A DNA stretch of 64,000 nucleotides from CAYFZO01 sp965211995 (lineage in GTDB: Bacteria; Pseudomonadota; Gammaproteobacteria; Poriferisulfidales; Oxydemutatoraceae). Below the pieces are notes generated by a model. The model saw only the letters and a list, made by a program, of their open reading frames with translations, was not told the DNA's origin and did not search any database. The translations under genes were made by a program, and so were the position numbers. Shown piece by piece: positions 24,199 to 33,822 of this stretch (position 1 is the first letter of the stretch; the number at the start of each line of letters is the position of its first letter). Where the stretch lies: contig OZ243040.1 of NCBI GenBank assembly GCA_965211995.1, positions 806,001 through 870,000 on the forward strand, written 5' to 3'.

Positions 24199-26475
24199 CT
24201 AGGGTGGGGCAAGCACTTCACGGATCCCGTTCGACTGCACCGGACTGACGATGCCCGCCGCCTCCATGTCCTCGATCATCCGTGCCGCGCGGTTGTAGCC
24301 GATCCGGAACCGGCGCTGAACGTAGGAGATCGAAGCCTTGCGCGATTCGACCACGAGCGCCACCGCCTGATCGTACAGCGGGTCGGCTTCGCTCTGCCGC
24401 CCGTCGCCGGCCGCCGCCGTGGCGTCTTCCGCCGCGGCAAGGTCAACGTATTGCGGCGCGCCCTGCTCTTTCAGAAAATCCGTTACCTTTTGCACTTCCT
24501 GGTCGGACACGAACGCGCCGTGCACGCGCTCCGCGGTGGAGGTGCCGGGCGAGACGTAGAGCATGTCGCCCTGTCCGAGCAACTGCTCGGCGCCACCCTG
24601 GTCGAGGATTGTGCGCGAATCAATTTTCGATGAAACTTGAAACGCGATGCGCGCCGGAATGTTCGCCTTGATCAGGCCGGTGACCACGTCCACCGACGGC
24701 CGCTGGGTCGCGAGCAGCAGATGGATACCCGCCGCCCGCGCTTTCTGCGCGAGCCGCGCGATCAGTTCCTCGACGCGCTTGCCGACGATCATCAGCATAT
24801 CGGCGAACTCGTCAATCACGACGACGATATACGGCATCGCCTCGAGCGGTGCGCCCTCCCCGTCCTGTGCGCCCTCGGGGTCGGTCAGCGGTTGGCCCGC
24901 GTGCCCGGCCTGCGCGACCTTGCGGTTGTAGCCGCCGATATTGCGCACCGCGAGCAACGACATCAGGCGGTAGCGCCGCTCCATTTCGGCGACCACCCAG
25001 CCGAGCGCGCCCGCCGCCTGCTGCATATCGGTAATCACCGGCGTCAGCAGATGCGGGATGCCATCGTAGGTGTTCAACTCGAGCATCTTGGGGTCGATCA
25101 GGATCAGGCGGACCTGGCGCGGCGAGGCTTTGAACAGGATGCTCATCAGCATCGAGTGGACCGCCACCGACTTGCCCGAACCGGTGGTGCCGGCGACCAG
25201 CAAGTGCGGCATGCGCTCGAGATCGATCAGCACCGGCGCCCCCGAAATATCCTTGCCGAGTCCGAGCGTCAGCGACGAAGCGGCTTTGTCGTACGCCTCG
25301 GAACTCAGTATTTCCTTGAGCAGCACCGTTTCACGCACCTCGTTCGGGACTTCGAGGCCGACCGTTGATTTGCCCGGAATGACCTCGACGATGCGCACGC
25401 TCGGCACCGACAACGCGCGCGCAAGGTCTTTCTCCAAACTGCTGATGCGGCTGGCTTTGGTGCCGGGCGCGGGCGCGAGTTCAAAGCGCGTGATCACCGG
25501 CCCCGACTGAGCCCCGGTGACCTCGGCTTCGACGCCGAAATCGGCGAGTTTGCTTTCGAGTTGTCCGGCGATCACGCCGATTGCCTTGTCCGACAGGCCT
25601 TTGGCCTGCTCGCCGGGACGGTCGAGGCTGTTGAGCGGCGGCAACTCGCTCTGAGACCCGCCGCGGGTGTCGCCGGTGAACAACGGCGGCTGTTTTTCCT
25701 TTTTCTCGCGCGTGCTCTCCCGGATCGTGTCAACCCGCGGCTCTATGCGCTGCATTGTTCGCCTGATTCTGCCGGGCTTGCCGCCGAGCCGCTTGCGCGC
25801 GGGCGACGCCGCGTACCGCTGCTTCAGGCGGCGCACCCCTTCCGCACTCCATTTCATGATGAACTCGCTCGCCCGCAATACCGCGGCGCCGGTCAGATCC
25901 ATGATCTTCAGCCACGACAGCGTCGTGACCAGGTGCACGCTGCCGATCAGCACCGCCAGCATCAGCAAGGTCGCGCCGGCCGGGCCGAATACCGCGATGA
26001 ACCCCTGCGCGATCAATTCGCCGAGGCGCCCGCCGGCCGACGCCGGCATCGTCGCAGGCGCGAAATGCATCGAGATCAGCCCGCACAGCGCCAGCAGCGC
26101 GAGCAGATAACCGATGGCCTGGGTCAGATGCACCGCCATCCGCTCGCCGCGGTGCATGAACGCGCGCGCGGCGGCGGTGAACATAATGAGCGGCAGCAGA
26201 AACGCCGCGTATCCGGCGAGGAAGTACAAACTGTAAGCAGTCCAGGCGCCGACCAGCCCGCCGAGGTTTTGAACGTCGTGCCGGGACTGCGTGTTCGCCC
26301 AGGAAGGATCGCCGGCGTAATAACTGAACAGCGACAACAGCCAATACAAGCCGAAGGCGATGAGCAGCACCGCGCCCGCCTCCTGCAGGCGGTTCCTGAA
26401 ACGCTCGTTGAGCACGCCGGCTTCGGCCGGGCGGGGGCCGGGGCGGTTGCTGTTTTTGGAGTATCTGCGTGCCAA
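24199..26475 (-). CDS. ftsK: DNA translocase FtsK
   Basis: 758-residue septal DNA pump coordinating chromosome segregation with division. Four transmembrane helices lie in the first 200 residues (AVLLIAFGLYWLLSLFSYY, LYFLAGYAAFLLPLIMF, AIGYLLALLALCGLISM, GATLLMLAVLIGSVHLV). A short linker follows, then the motor: Walker A VAGTTGSGKSVAVHSM near 427, Walker B YIVVVIDEFADMLM near 545, and ATQRPSVDVVTGLIK. The C-terminal gamma winged-helix domain (VESRKASISYVQRRFRIGYN, RAARMIEDMEAAG) should read KOPS. The linker is short compared with E. coli. The gene order ftsK-lolA-rarA is the standard one. Confidence 0.96.
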   Translation of the reverse strand: MARRYSKNSNRPGPRPAEAGVLNERFRNRLQEAGAVLLIAFGLYWLLSLFSYYAGDPSWANTQSRHDVQNLGGLVGAWTAYSLYFLAGYAAFLLPLIMFTAAARAFMHRGERMAVHLTQAIGYLLALLALCGLISMHFAPATMPASAGGRLGELIAQGFIAVFGPAGATLLMLAVLIGSVHLVTTLSWLKIMDLTGAAVLRASEFIMKWSAEGVRRLKQRYAASPARKRLGGKPGRIRRTMQRIEPRVDTIRESTREKKEKQPPLFTGDTRGGSQSELPPLNSLDRPGEQAKGLSDKAIGVIAGQLESKLADFGVEAEVTGAQSGPVITRFELAPAPGTKASRISSLEKDLARALSVPSVRIVEVIPGKSTVGLEVPNEVRETVLLKEILSSEAYDKAASSLTLGLGKDISGAPVLIDLERMPHLLVAGTTGSGKSVAVHSMLMSILFKASPRQVRLILIDPKMLELNTYDGIPHLLTPVITDMQQAAGALGWVVAEMERRYRLMSLLAVRNIGGYNRKVAQAGHAGQPLTDPEGAQDGEGAPLEAMPYIVVVIDEFADMLMIVGKRVEELIARLAQKARAAGIHLLLATQRPSVDVVTGLIKANIPARIAFQVSSKIDSRTILDQGGAEQLLGQGDMLYVSPGTSTAERVHGAFVSDQEVQKVTDFLKEQGAPQYVDLAAAEDATAAAGDGRQSEADPLYDQAVALVVESRKASISYVQRRFRIGYNRAARMIEDMEAAGIVSPVQSNGIREVLAPP

Positions 26476-26718
26476 CGTTGTTTCCTCAAATACGCGAAAA
26501 TCCGCGGCTTGCCGCGCCCGCGCCGCCGGGTGCCGCCGGCGCCGCGCAGCCCGTTCTGCGTGATCTCAACCGGGCATTTTAGCAAGAGAATACCGCATCG
26601 TGCCGGATACGCTCTGAACAAAGTTGCCTTTTGAGAGTGCGGCTTCGCCGCGTCTGCCGCAGGTCTCCGCTTTCGCGCAGAGCGGGGATTAAGTAAAATC
26701 GCGGTTTGGAAAGCGCCG

Positions 26719-27684
26719 ATGAGTACCCCCCGACACAGCCGGCTCATTATTTTAGGTTCCGGCCCCGCCGGTTATACCGCCGGGATTTACGCCGCGCGCG
26801 CGAATCTCGAGCCGCTGCTGATCAGCGGCCTCGAACAAGGCGGACAACTGATGACCACCACCGACGTGGATAACTGGCCGGGCGACGTTGCGGGGCTGCA
26901 GGGGCCGGCGCTGATGGAGCGGATGCTCAAGCACGTCGAACGCTATCAGATCGAAGTGGTCAACGATCAGATCGGCCGCGCCGAACTCGGCGGGCGCCCG
27001 TTCACGCTGCACGGCGACTTTGAAGCGTACACCTGCGACGCGCTGATCATCGCGACCGGCGCGTCCGCCAAGTACCTGGGCCTCGAATCCGAGGAGAAAT
27101 ACAAAGGCAAAGGCGTGTCGGCTTGCGCGACCTGCGACGGTTTCTTTCACAAGGACAAGGAAGTCGCGGTCATCGGCGGCGGCAACACCGCGGTCGAGGA
27201 AGCGATCTACCTGTCGAACATCGCGAGCAAGGTGACGCTGGTGCATCGCCGCGACGCCCTGCGCGCCGAAAAGATCCTGCAGGACAAATTGTTCGAGCGG
27301 GTCGCAAGCGGCAAAGCGGCGCTGGTCTGGGACAGCGAACTCGCCGAGGTGCTCGGCGACGACAACGGCGTCACCGGCATGCGCGTGCGCAACAAGAAAA
27401 CCGGCGAGGAAAGCGAATTTACGCTGTCGGGCGTGTTCATCTCGATCGGCCACCACCCCAACACCGGGATCTTCGAGGGACAACTCGAGATGCACGGCGG
27501 CTACATCCGCACCCGCAGCGGCCTCGACGGCAACGCGACGGCGGCCGACGTCCCCGGCGTGTTCGCGGCCGGCGACGTGATGGACCACGTTTACCGCCAG
27601 GCGGTCACTTCGGCGGGAACCGGCTGCATGGCCGCGCTCGACGCCGAGCAGTATCTCGACGACGCCGCACCGAAAGGCGCATGA
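26719..27684 (+). CDS. trxB: Thioredoxin-disulfide reductase
   Basis: 321-residue NADPH-dependent flavoenzyme that reduces thioredoxin. FAD motif ILGSGPAGYTAGIYAARA near residues 10-27, redox-active CATCDG near 136-141, NADPH motif VIGGGNTAVEEA near 153, and the C-terminal GVFAAGDVMDHVYRQAVTSAGTGC FAD-contact segment are all present. GGAAAG precedes the ATG. Divergent from ftsK with a 243-bp gap, as in many gammaproteobacteria. Confidence 0.97.
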   Translation: MSTPRHSRLIILGSGPAGYTAGIYAARANLEPLLISGLEQGGQLMTTTDVDNWPGDVAGLQGPALMERMLKHVERYQIEVVNDQIGRAELGGRPFTLHGDFEAYTCDALIIATGASAKYLGLESEEKYKGKGVSACATCDGFFHKDKEVAVIGGGNTAVEEAIYLSNIASKVTLVHRRDALRAEKILQDKLFERVASGKAALVWDSELAEVLGDDNGVTGMRVRNKKTGEESEFTLSGVFISIGHHPNTGIFEGQLEMHGGYIRTRSGLDGNATAADVPGVFAAGDVMDHVYRQAVTSAGTGCMAALDAEQYLDDAAPKGA

Positions 27685-27750
27685 GACCCGTCGCCCGCGC
27701 GGTCCGAACCTTAACAGCAGGTTCAAGATAATTTGTCGTGAAAATAAACC

Positions 27751-28164
27751 ATGAAAATTAAAGTCACTCAAAAGCACATGAAATCGGGCCTAAGGTGTTC
27801 CCACCGTGATTGCCCGGTTGCCGAGGCAATCAAGAAGTAGTTTCGCCGGCGCGGAATTCGTTTTCGTCAGGGAAAGCGATGTCACCATCAACTTCACTGA
27901 TAATTCCACTGCCGGAAGCCGCGCAGGCGTTCATAAAGTATTTCGACAACGGAATAAAATCGCTTGATTCCAGTGGAGTTTGATCTTGACTATGACTTTT
28001 TGAAGCGGACGTGCGCAGAACTGAATAAAAGGATTATGGCCAGACAGGATAGATGGAAGGAGTCTTTTTTCAAGGCCTGCAAACAGCCGGTAATCCAACC
28101 GCAGCATGCCCGCCAAAGGGGTGATTTTGGATCGATTTCAGCGGGCGCCCGTCTCCTGTTTTGA
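27751..28164 (+). pseudogene. Decayed small gene with three frame changes
   Basis: A reading frame starts at ATG 27751 (MKIKVTQKHMKSG...CPVAEAIKK) and stops at TAG 27838-27840. Protein-like sequence continues in the next frame from 27842 (FAGAEFVFVRESDVTINF), then in the third frame from 27903 (IPLPEAAQAFIKYFDNGIKSL), and finally back in the first frame from 27964 (IPVEFDLDYDFLKR). Joined, this gives an about 85-residue protein resembling a small conserved protein I recall from phage and actinobacterial genomes (starts MKIKVTQ.HI, ends EPFEFxLD). Several small indels broke it. The tail to 28164 is not recognised. Confidence 0.5.
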
Positions 28165-28549
28165 TGGCGCCGCCTGAACCGAACCCTCCTCCCGCATTTT
28201 CGGCCTCGCCTTGCTCAAGGGGGCTCGTTGTATTCACGGTCGCGGCAATCCGCTCTGATTCGGCAGACGACTGAGTCACCGAGGGTCAAACCACTTCCGA
28301 GGTGCGATAAAAAAAGAGCAGGCCGCTGAAAATCATTCCGCCTTTGAGGAGAAGTCGGCCGGGTGCGGCGTCCTGCAAAATAAAAATATCACTGAAGCGC
28401 CCGGTTCAAGGTGCCGCCTGTCCGCCGATACTTTCACGCAGCCCGGCCGGTGGATGGAAATACCGAAGACGGCACCGGCGGGTACCAAGACATCACGGGC
28501 CGACGCCGCGCTTCAGATTGGGAGTTGGCCGCGGCGATGCGGCGCGGGT
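28165..28549. other. Gene-free stretch between the decayed gene and the MFS gene
   Basis: About 385 bp with no convincing gene or hairpin terminator. Short open frames exist on both strands. One minus-strand fragment near 28285-28395 reads LLLKGGMIFSGLLFFYRTSE but has no start and no recognised family. It may be further decayed sequence. Confidence 0.4.
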
Positions 28550-29686
28550 TCAGCGCGCGCCGGAGCGGTGCAGCGGCAGCGTCAGTAACACGCCCGCCAA
28601 ACTGACCGCGCCCGCGAGAAAAAACACCTCGGCGCCGCCGAGCGCGCCCCACAACCGTCCCGCAAGCAAACTGCCCAGGCCGCCGCCGAGACCGAAACTC
28701 ACGCCCGAATACATCGCCTGCCCCCGCCCCTGCAAACCGCCCGGAAACCAGCGGTCGATCAGGTGGATCGCCGCTGCGTGATACACGCCGAAAGTCACCG
28801 CGTGCAGCGTTTGCGCAAATAATATGACCGGCAACTGCTGCGGGAATTGCGCGATCAGCCCCCAGCGGAGCGCGCTGACCACGAGACTGAAACTGAGCAA
28901 AGCCGGCGCGCCCCATTTCGGCAAGAGCCGGGGCGCCAGCACGAAAATGCCGACTTCGGCGATCACGCCGAGCGCCCACAACTGCCCGATCATAATCTCG
29001 CCGTAGCCGGCGTCGCGCAGGTAAATGCTGAAAAAACCGTAATACGGGCTGTGCGTCAGTTGCATCGTGAAGCAGACCGCCATCAGGCACAGCACTTCGG
29101 GGCGCAGCAGCCGCCGCAGTATCGGCGCGGGACTCGGCGACGGCATGCGCCGGTCAATGCTGCGCAGCGACACCAGCCACATCGCGGCCAGCACACAAAA
29201 GATCAGGTACGGCGTGATGCCGACGCCGAAATGCCCGACCATCGGCGCAAACCCCATCGCGCAGACGATGAAGCCGACCGAACCCCACAGTCTGATCCGG
29301 CCGTAGTGACGCGACGCGTGCCCGAGGCTGTCCAGCGTGATGCTTTCCAACTGCGGCAGCAGCGCGTTCCAGAAAAAACTGAACAGGAACAGCGTCGCGG
29401 CGAGCCACGCGTAGCTGTCGTTCAGCAGCAGCAACGCGTAAAAGACGACGGTCAGACCCGCGGCGGTGCGCAACATGCGCAGGCGGCGGCTGGTGTGGTC
29501 GGTGATCCAGCCCCAGATGTACGGCGCAAACAGTTTGGTGCCCAGCGCAATCGCGAGCAACTCGCCGATCTCGGCGGCGTCAAAGCCGAGCGTGCGCAGA
29601 TACGGCGCCCAATACGGCAGGTAGATGCCGAGGCTCGCGAAATAGAAGAAATATAAGGCCGCGAGTTTGAGGTGGCGCGGCGGCAC
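28550..29686 (-). CDS. MFS transporter, HcaT/MFS_1-like
   Basis: 378-residue inner-membrane protein with about 12 hydrophobic segments. The N-terminal YFFYFASLGIYLPYWAPYLR block and LWGSVGFIV are characteristic of the MFS_1_like group that includes E. coli HcaT (3-phenylpropionate uptake) and nucleoside permease-like proteins. The substrate is unknown. The start is GTG, only 3 nt after the aroC TGA, so translation is likely coupled to aroC. Confidence 0.85.
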   Translation of the reverse strand: MPPRHLKLAALYFFYFASLGIYLPYWAPYLRTLGFDAAEIGELLAIALGTKLFAPYIWGWITDHTSRRLRMLRTAAGLTVVFYALLLLNDSYAWLAATLFLFSFFWNALLPQLESITLDSLGHASRHYGRIRLWGSVGFIVCAMGFAPMVGHFGVGITPYLIFCVLAAMWLVSLRSIDRRMPSPSPAPILRRLLRPEVLCLMAVCFTMQLTHSPYYGFFSIYLRDAGYGEIMIGQLWALGVIAEVGIFVLAPRLLPKWGAPALLSFSLVVSALRWGLIAQFPQQLPVILFAQTLHAVTFGVYHAAAIHLIDRWFPGGLQGRGQAMYSGVSFGLGGGLGSLLAGRLWGALGGAEVFFLAGAVSLAGVLLTLPLHRSGAR

Positions 29687-29689
29687 GGG

Positions 29690-30778
29690 TCAGGCACAGT
29701 TCGCCGCGTCGGCGTTCTGTGCGCGCTGGCGCAGGGCGTGGTCCATCAGCACCAGCGCGAGCATCGCTTCGACGATCGGCACCGCGCGCAGGGCGACACA
29801 GGGGTCGTGGCGGCCGGTGGTGACGATTTCGGTATCGGCGCCTTGCAGGTTTATGGTTCTGCCCGGCAGGCGGATGCTTGAGGTCGGCTTGAACGCGACG
29901 TCCACCGTGACGTCCTGCCCGCTCGAGATGCCGCCGAGAATGCCGCCGGCGTGGTTGCTTTGAAAACCCTCGCCGGTCATCTCGTCGCGGTGTTCGGTGC
30001 CCTTCTGGCCGACGCAGTTGAAGCCGGCGCCGACGCCGACCCCCTTGACCGCGTTGATGCTCATCATCGCGTGCGCGACGTCGGCGTCGAGGCGGTCATA
30101 AACCGGCTCGCCGAGGCCTGCGGTCATGCCCTGCGCGACCACGTGAATCATCGCGCCGATTGAGTTGCCTGCCTTGCGCAGCGCGTCCATGTACGCTTCC
30201 ACTTCCGCGACCACGCCGGGATCCGGGCAAAAGAACGGGTTGTTTTCAACTTCATCCCAGTCAACCTGCGCGTCGCAGCGGATCGGGCCGAGGCGCGCGA
30301 GATAGCCGCGAATCGAAATGCCGAGGCGCTCGTTCAGATACTTTTTCGCGATCGCGCCCGCCGCGACCCGCACCGCGGTCTCGCGCGCCGACGCGCGCCC
30401 GCCGCCGCGGTAGTCGCGGATGCCGTATTTTTTCTGATACGTGTAGTCGGCGTGACCGGGGCGGAACTTAGCCTTGATCTCGGAATAATCCTGCGGTCTT
30501 TGATCGACGTTCTCGATCAGCAGCGCAATCGGCGTCCCGGTCGTGCGCCCCTCGAAAATGCCTGACAGCAGTTGCACGCGGTCGGGTTCGCCGCGCTGCG
30601 TCGTATGGCGCGACTTGCCCGGCCGGCGCCGGTCGAGTTCGGGCTGAATATCGCGTTCCGACAAGGCAAGTCCGGGCGGACAGCCGTCCACCACGCCGCC
30701 GATGGCGGGCCCGTGGCTTTCACCGAAACTCGTGAGCGTGAACAGTTGACCGATGGAATTGCCGGGCATAATCCGCAT
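29690..30778 (-). CDS. aroC: Chorismate synthase
   Basis: 362-residue enzyme of the shikimate pathway (EPSP to chorismate, FMN-dependent). Signatures: LFTLTSFGESHGPAIGGVVDG near residue 12, RPGHADYTYQKKYGIRDYRGGGRASARE near 105, and GGISSGQDVTVDVAFKPT near 305. Two starts are possible: ATG 30778 (MRIMPGN) or ATG 30769 (MPGNSIGQ), the latter closer to the family consensus. It precedes the MFS gene with a 3-nt gap and is divergent from psd. Confidence 0.96.
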   Translation of the reverse strand: MRIMPGNSIGQLFTLTSFGESHGPAIGGVVDGCPPGLALSERDIQPELDRRRPGKSRHTTQRGEPDRVQLLSGIFEGRTTGTPIALLIENVDQRPQDYSEIKAKFRPGHADYTYQKKYGIRDYRGGGRASARETAVRVAAGAIAKKYLNERLGISIRGYLARLGPIRCDAQVDWDEVENNPFFCPDPGVVAEVEAYMDALRKAGNSIGAMIHVVAQGMTAGLGEPVYDRLDADVAHAMMSINAVKGVGVGAGFNCVGQKGTEHRDEMTGEGFQSNHAGGILGGISSGQDVTVDVAFKPTSSIRLPGRTINLQGADTEIVTTGRHDPCVALRAVPIVEAMLALVLMDHALRQRAQNADAANCA

Positions 30779-30896
30779 AGTTTAACCGTCATTCGCGTGA
30801 AAGTGGCGCCGCCCCGCTTGCCTGCGAGCGCAACGCCAGCGGCGTTCCCCGCCCCGCCGCCGAATACCCTTAAAATGACGGTTTTGGAAAAACGCC

Positions 30897-31862
30897 ATGA
30901 CCCCCTCCACGCAAGCCACGCGCTGGGAGCGCTGCAAGGGCCTCGCGCTGCACTGGTTTCCGCATCACTGGCTGTCGCGCCTGACTTACCATCTCGCGCG
31001 CCTTGAAACGCCGCTGAAAAATCCGCTGGTGCGGGCTTATATCCGTTTCTTCAAAGTTGACATGCACGAGGCCGAAGCGTCTTACGCCGAGGATTATCCG
31101 AGTTTCAACGCGTTCTTCACGCGCGCGCTGAAACCCGGTGCGCGCAGCGTGTGCCGCACCCCGAACGGGCTGGCCTGCCCGTGCGACGGCACCGTGACCC
31201 AGATCGGCGAGATCGAGGAAGGCCTGCTGCTGCAGGCCAAAGGCCGCCGCTACGAGGTCGAAGAGTTGCTCGGCGGCGCCTGCCCGCCGGCCCGCGAAGA
31301 CGCCCGCGCGTTCGCCCGCGGCAAGTTCTGTTCGATCTACCTGTCGCCGCGCGACTATCACCGCGTGCACGCGCCCGCGGAGGTTCGCCTGGAAACGATG
31401 ACCCACGTCCCCGGGCGCCTGTTCAGCGTGGCAAGTTACGCTTTGAAGGTGATCCCCCGGCTGTACCTGCGCAACGAGCGGGTTGCGTGCACTTTCGAAA
31501 GCGCTCTCGGGCGCATCGCCGTGGTGATGGTCGGCGCGCTCAACGTCGGCTCGATTGAAACCGTCTGGAGCGGCCCGGTCACGCCGGGCGCGCTGGCGGT
31601 CACGCGCGCGAACTACACGGAGAACGCGCCCGCCGCGCACCGCGTCGTTCTCGAACCCGGCGAGGAACTGGGGCGCTTCAACCTCGGCTCGTGCGTGATC
31701 GTGCTCGCGGCCAACCCGGAACTGGCGTGGAGTCCCGCGCACGTGCCGGGCAAGCCGGTGCGGATGGGCGAAGAACTCGGCTGCCTGCTGCGCCCGGGCA
31801 ACTTTCCGGAAACGGCGCCGCCGCCCCCCGCGGCCACTGCCGAAGACAACGCACCACCGTAA
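30897..31862 (+). CDS. psd: Phosphatidylserine decarboxylase proenzyme
   Basis: 321-residue inner-membrane enzyme making phosphatidylethanolamine. It self-cleaves to form a pyruvoyl cofactor from the Ser of the LGS motif. Motifs: YPSFNAFFTRALKPGAR near 60-78, CPCDGTVTQIG, LSPRDYHRVHAP near 150-161 (catalytic His), and GRFNLGSCVIVL with Ser265. The residue after that Ser is Cys, where most enzymes have Thr or Ser. A proline/alanine-rich C-terminal tail extends past the usual end. GGAAAAACGCC precedes the ATG. Confidence 0.95.
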   Translation: MTPSTQATRWERCKGLALHWFPHHWLSRLTYHLARLETPLKNPLVRAYIRFFKVDMHEAEASYAEDYPSFNAFFTRALKPGARSVCRTPNGLACPCDGTVTQIGEIEEGLLLQAKGRRYEVEELLGGACPPAREDARAFARGKFCSIYLSPRDYHRVHAPAEVRLETMTHVPGRLFSVASYALKVIPRLYLRNERVACTFESALGRIAVVMVGALNVGSIETVWSGPVTPGALAVTRANYTENAPAAHRVVLEPGEELGRFNLGSCVIVLAANPELAWSPAHVPGKPVRMGEELGCLLRPGNFPETAPPPPAATAEDNAPP

Positions 31863-31891
31863 CGCCGCTCAACGCACGGCGGCGGCGTTAC
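31859..31891. terminator. Hairpin between convergent psd and Cache lipoprotein genes
   Basis: A perfect 10-bp stem GTAACGCCGC (31859-31868) / GCGGCGTTAC (31882-31891) with a 13-nt loop contains the stop codons of both convergent genes. No T tract follows on either side, so it may be a bidirectional but not a classical intrinsic terminator. Confidence 0.5.
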
Positions 31892-32346
31892 TGCGTGTAA
31901 TACCCGGAGCCGACGATGAATTCCCGGCCGTTCGGGAGCGTCGCCTTTTTGATATAGGTGTGCTTGTTTGCGACGTCCTCCGAATCCGGCCGCGCCCACT
32001 GGTATTCAACCCACGCCGAGTCCTGCGTTGCCAGCGCCGCGATGAACTCGTCTCCGAGCATTCTGCCGGGGTTGTGTTCCACCTCGCCCAGCGGTTGGCC
32101 GACCAGGTCGGGGCGGGTCGGATGCACCAGTATTTTTTTACGCATGCCCATTACAAAAACGTACTGCTCCCCCGAACGCCAGGACGCTTGTGTGAACTGC
32201 GGAAAGGCCTCGCGGCCTTCGCTTTCGACCAGCGCAACGGCGCGGTCAACCAGTGCCTCCGTCGCCTGCTTGTCCTTGTCCGCTCCCATCGAACAGGCGC
32301 TCAGGAGCACATTGAGAACCGCCACGGCGGTGACTTGCTTGATCAT
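31888..32346 (-). CDS. Lipoprotein with a single Cache domain
   Basis: 152-residue exported protein. The N-terminus has a lipobox (VLLSACS, Cys near residue 18), so it is probably lipid-anchored. The mature part matches a Cache_2/sCache-type ligand-binding domain: LVDRAVALVESEGREAFPQF, YVFVMGMRKKILVHPTRPDLVGQPL, and the C-terminal YIKKATLPNGREFIVGSGYYT. These domains usually bind small organic ligands; here there is no attached signalling domain. It lies 59 bp after the ferredoxin-NADP reductase gene on the same strand. Confidence 0.75.
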   Translation of the reverse strand: MIKQVTAVAVLNVLLSACSMGADKDKQATEALVDRAVALVESEGREAFPQFTQASWRSGEQYVFVMGMRKKILVHPTRPDLVGQPLGEVEHNPGRMLGDEFIAALATQDSAWVEYQWARPDSEDVANKHTYIKKATLPNGREFIVGSGYYTQ

Positions 32347-32405
32347 TTTGTTTTCCCTCCCGGGGTTTTCCGCGGCGTGCGGCGCTGCTTGCGGCCGCGC
32401 CGGCT

Positions 32406-33779
32406 TCAGACGCCGGCGACTGCGAGCATTTCCGCAACGCGGGTGTATTTTTCGCGCGGCTTGCCTTTAGGCTCGCCGCGTTCGACCTCCGCAGTGTCCA
32501 CTTTTCCCCACTGCGGATAAGCGATGTATTTTACACCGCGCCGGTCGAGAATCTCGTACAAAGCCGGGGCGCCCGCACGCTCGGCGTCGAGGCCGCCGGC
32601 GTCGGCGAGCAGCGCCCGCACGGTCTCGACCGCGCAGGCGCGGTTGGTGCCGATAATCCCCGAAGGGCCGCGCTTGATCCACCCGGTGGCGTAAACGCCG
32701 GGAACGACCCGCCCGGCGTCGGTGACGCGCCCGCCGCGGTTCGAAAAAATTCCCCGCTGCGCGTCGAACGGCACCCCGGAGATTGCGACGCCGCGGTAAC
32801 CGATGCTGCGGAACAGGACGCCGCAGTCGAGCGCGAAAGTTTGCCCGCCGCCGCGCGCGGATTGCGCAAAAGGCTCCCCGCTCAGTGCGTTGTTCTCGAA
32901 GATCACGCGCTCGAGGCGGCCGTCCCCCTCAAGGCGCACCGGGCTTTTGAGAAAGGTAAAGCGGCAAGTGCGCGGCTTGCCTGCGTCCGTGGTTTGAGAA
33001 AAACGCTTGAACAACTCCATGTTCTTGCCGGCGACCACGCCCGCCTTGGCGGCGATCTCGGCGGCGCTCGCCGGGTTGAGGTCGAGTTCGCCGGGGTCTA
33101 TCAGCGCGCGGCAGTGCCCGAGGTCCGCAAACTCGCGCAGTTCCTTGGTCGTGAACTTGGCCTGCGCCGGCCCGCGCCGCCCGACGACGTGGACGTGCTC
33201 GATCCGGCTTTGCGCGAGCGCGGCGAGGGCGTGTTCGGCGATGTCGGTGTGCTTGAGGTCGTCCGCCGACTTGGCGAGTATGCGCGCGACGTCAATCGCG
33301 ACGTTGCCCTGGCCGATGATCACCGCGGTTTTGCCAGACAGGTCGAACTCGCGGTCGCGGTAGTCGGGATGGCCGTTGTACCAGCCGACGAATTCGGTCG
33401 CGGTGTGGCTGCCCTTGAGGTCTTCGCCCTCGAGGCCGAGCCTGCGGTCGGTTTCGGCGCCGCAGGCGTAGATCACCGCGTGATGAGTGGCGCGCAATTC
33501 GGCGGGCTTGACGTCGCGACCGACTGCGACGTTGCCGAGGTAATTGCACGCGGGGTTTTGCGCGATCTTTTTATAAACCTCGATCGCCTGCTTGAGTTTG
33601 GGATGGTCGGGGGCGACCCCGTTGCGCACGAGGCCGAACGGCGCCGGCAGGCGCTCAATCAGGTCCACGTTGACCGCGAGGCCGGATTTGATCAGCGCCT
33701 CAGCCGCGTAAAAGCCGCTCGGACCGGCGCCGACGACCGCGACCCGCAGCGGCTTGCCCGGCGTCCCCGGATCAGTCAT
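32406..33779 (-). CDS. Ferredoxin-NADP reductase, FprA/adrenodoxin reductase type
   Basis: 457-residue FAD and NADP(H)-binding oxidoreductase moving electrons between NADPH and ferredoxin. FAD motif VAVVGAGPSGFYAAEALI near residue 13, NADP motif VIIGQGNVAIDVARIL near 153, VVGRRGPAQAKFTTKEL near 198, and a C-terminal ATGWIKRGPSGIIGTNR block are diagnostic of the adrenodoxin-reductase family. It is immediately downstream of a 7Fe ferredoxin gene (43-bp gap), a likely partner, and both follow the fhc genes. Confidence 0.92.
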   Translation of the reverse strand: MTDPGTPGKPLRVAVVGAGPSGFYAAEALIKSGLAVNVDLIERLPAPFGLVRNGVAPDHPKLKQAIEVYKKIAQNPACNYLGNVAVGRDVKPAELRATHHAVIYACGAETDRRLGLEGEDLKGSHTATEFVGWYNGHPDYRDREFDLSGKTAVIIGQGNVAIDVARILAKSADDLKHTDIAEHALAALAQSRIEHVHVVGRRGPAQAKFTTKELREFADLGHCRALIDPGELDLNPASAAEIAAKAGVVAGKNMELFKRFSQTTDAGKPRTCRFTFLKSPVRLEGDGRLERVIFENNALSGEPFAQSARGGGQTFALDCGVLFRSIGYRGVAISGVPFDAQRGIFSNRGGRVTDAGRVVPGVYATGWIKRGPSGIIGTNRACAVETVRALLADAGGLDAERAGAPALYEILDRRGVKYIAYPQWGKVDTAEVERGEPKGKPREKYTRVAEMLAVAGV

Positions 33780-33822
33780 CGGCCGCTCGCGGCGCGGCGG
33801 GGTTGCGGCGGCGCAACGGCGT

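Noticed and set aside
28070..28279. 69-codon minus-strand frame as a gene
   Set aside because: No recognisable domain, composition not protein-like, and it overlaps decayed sequence.
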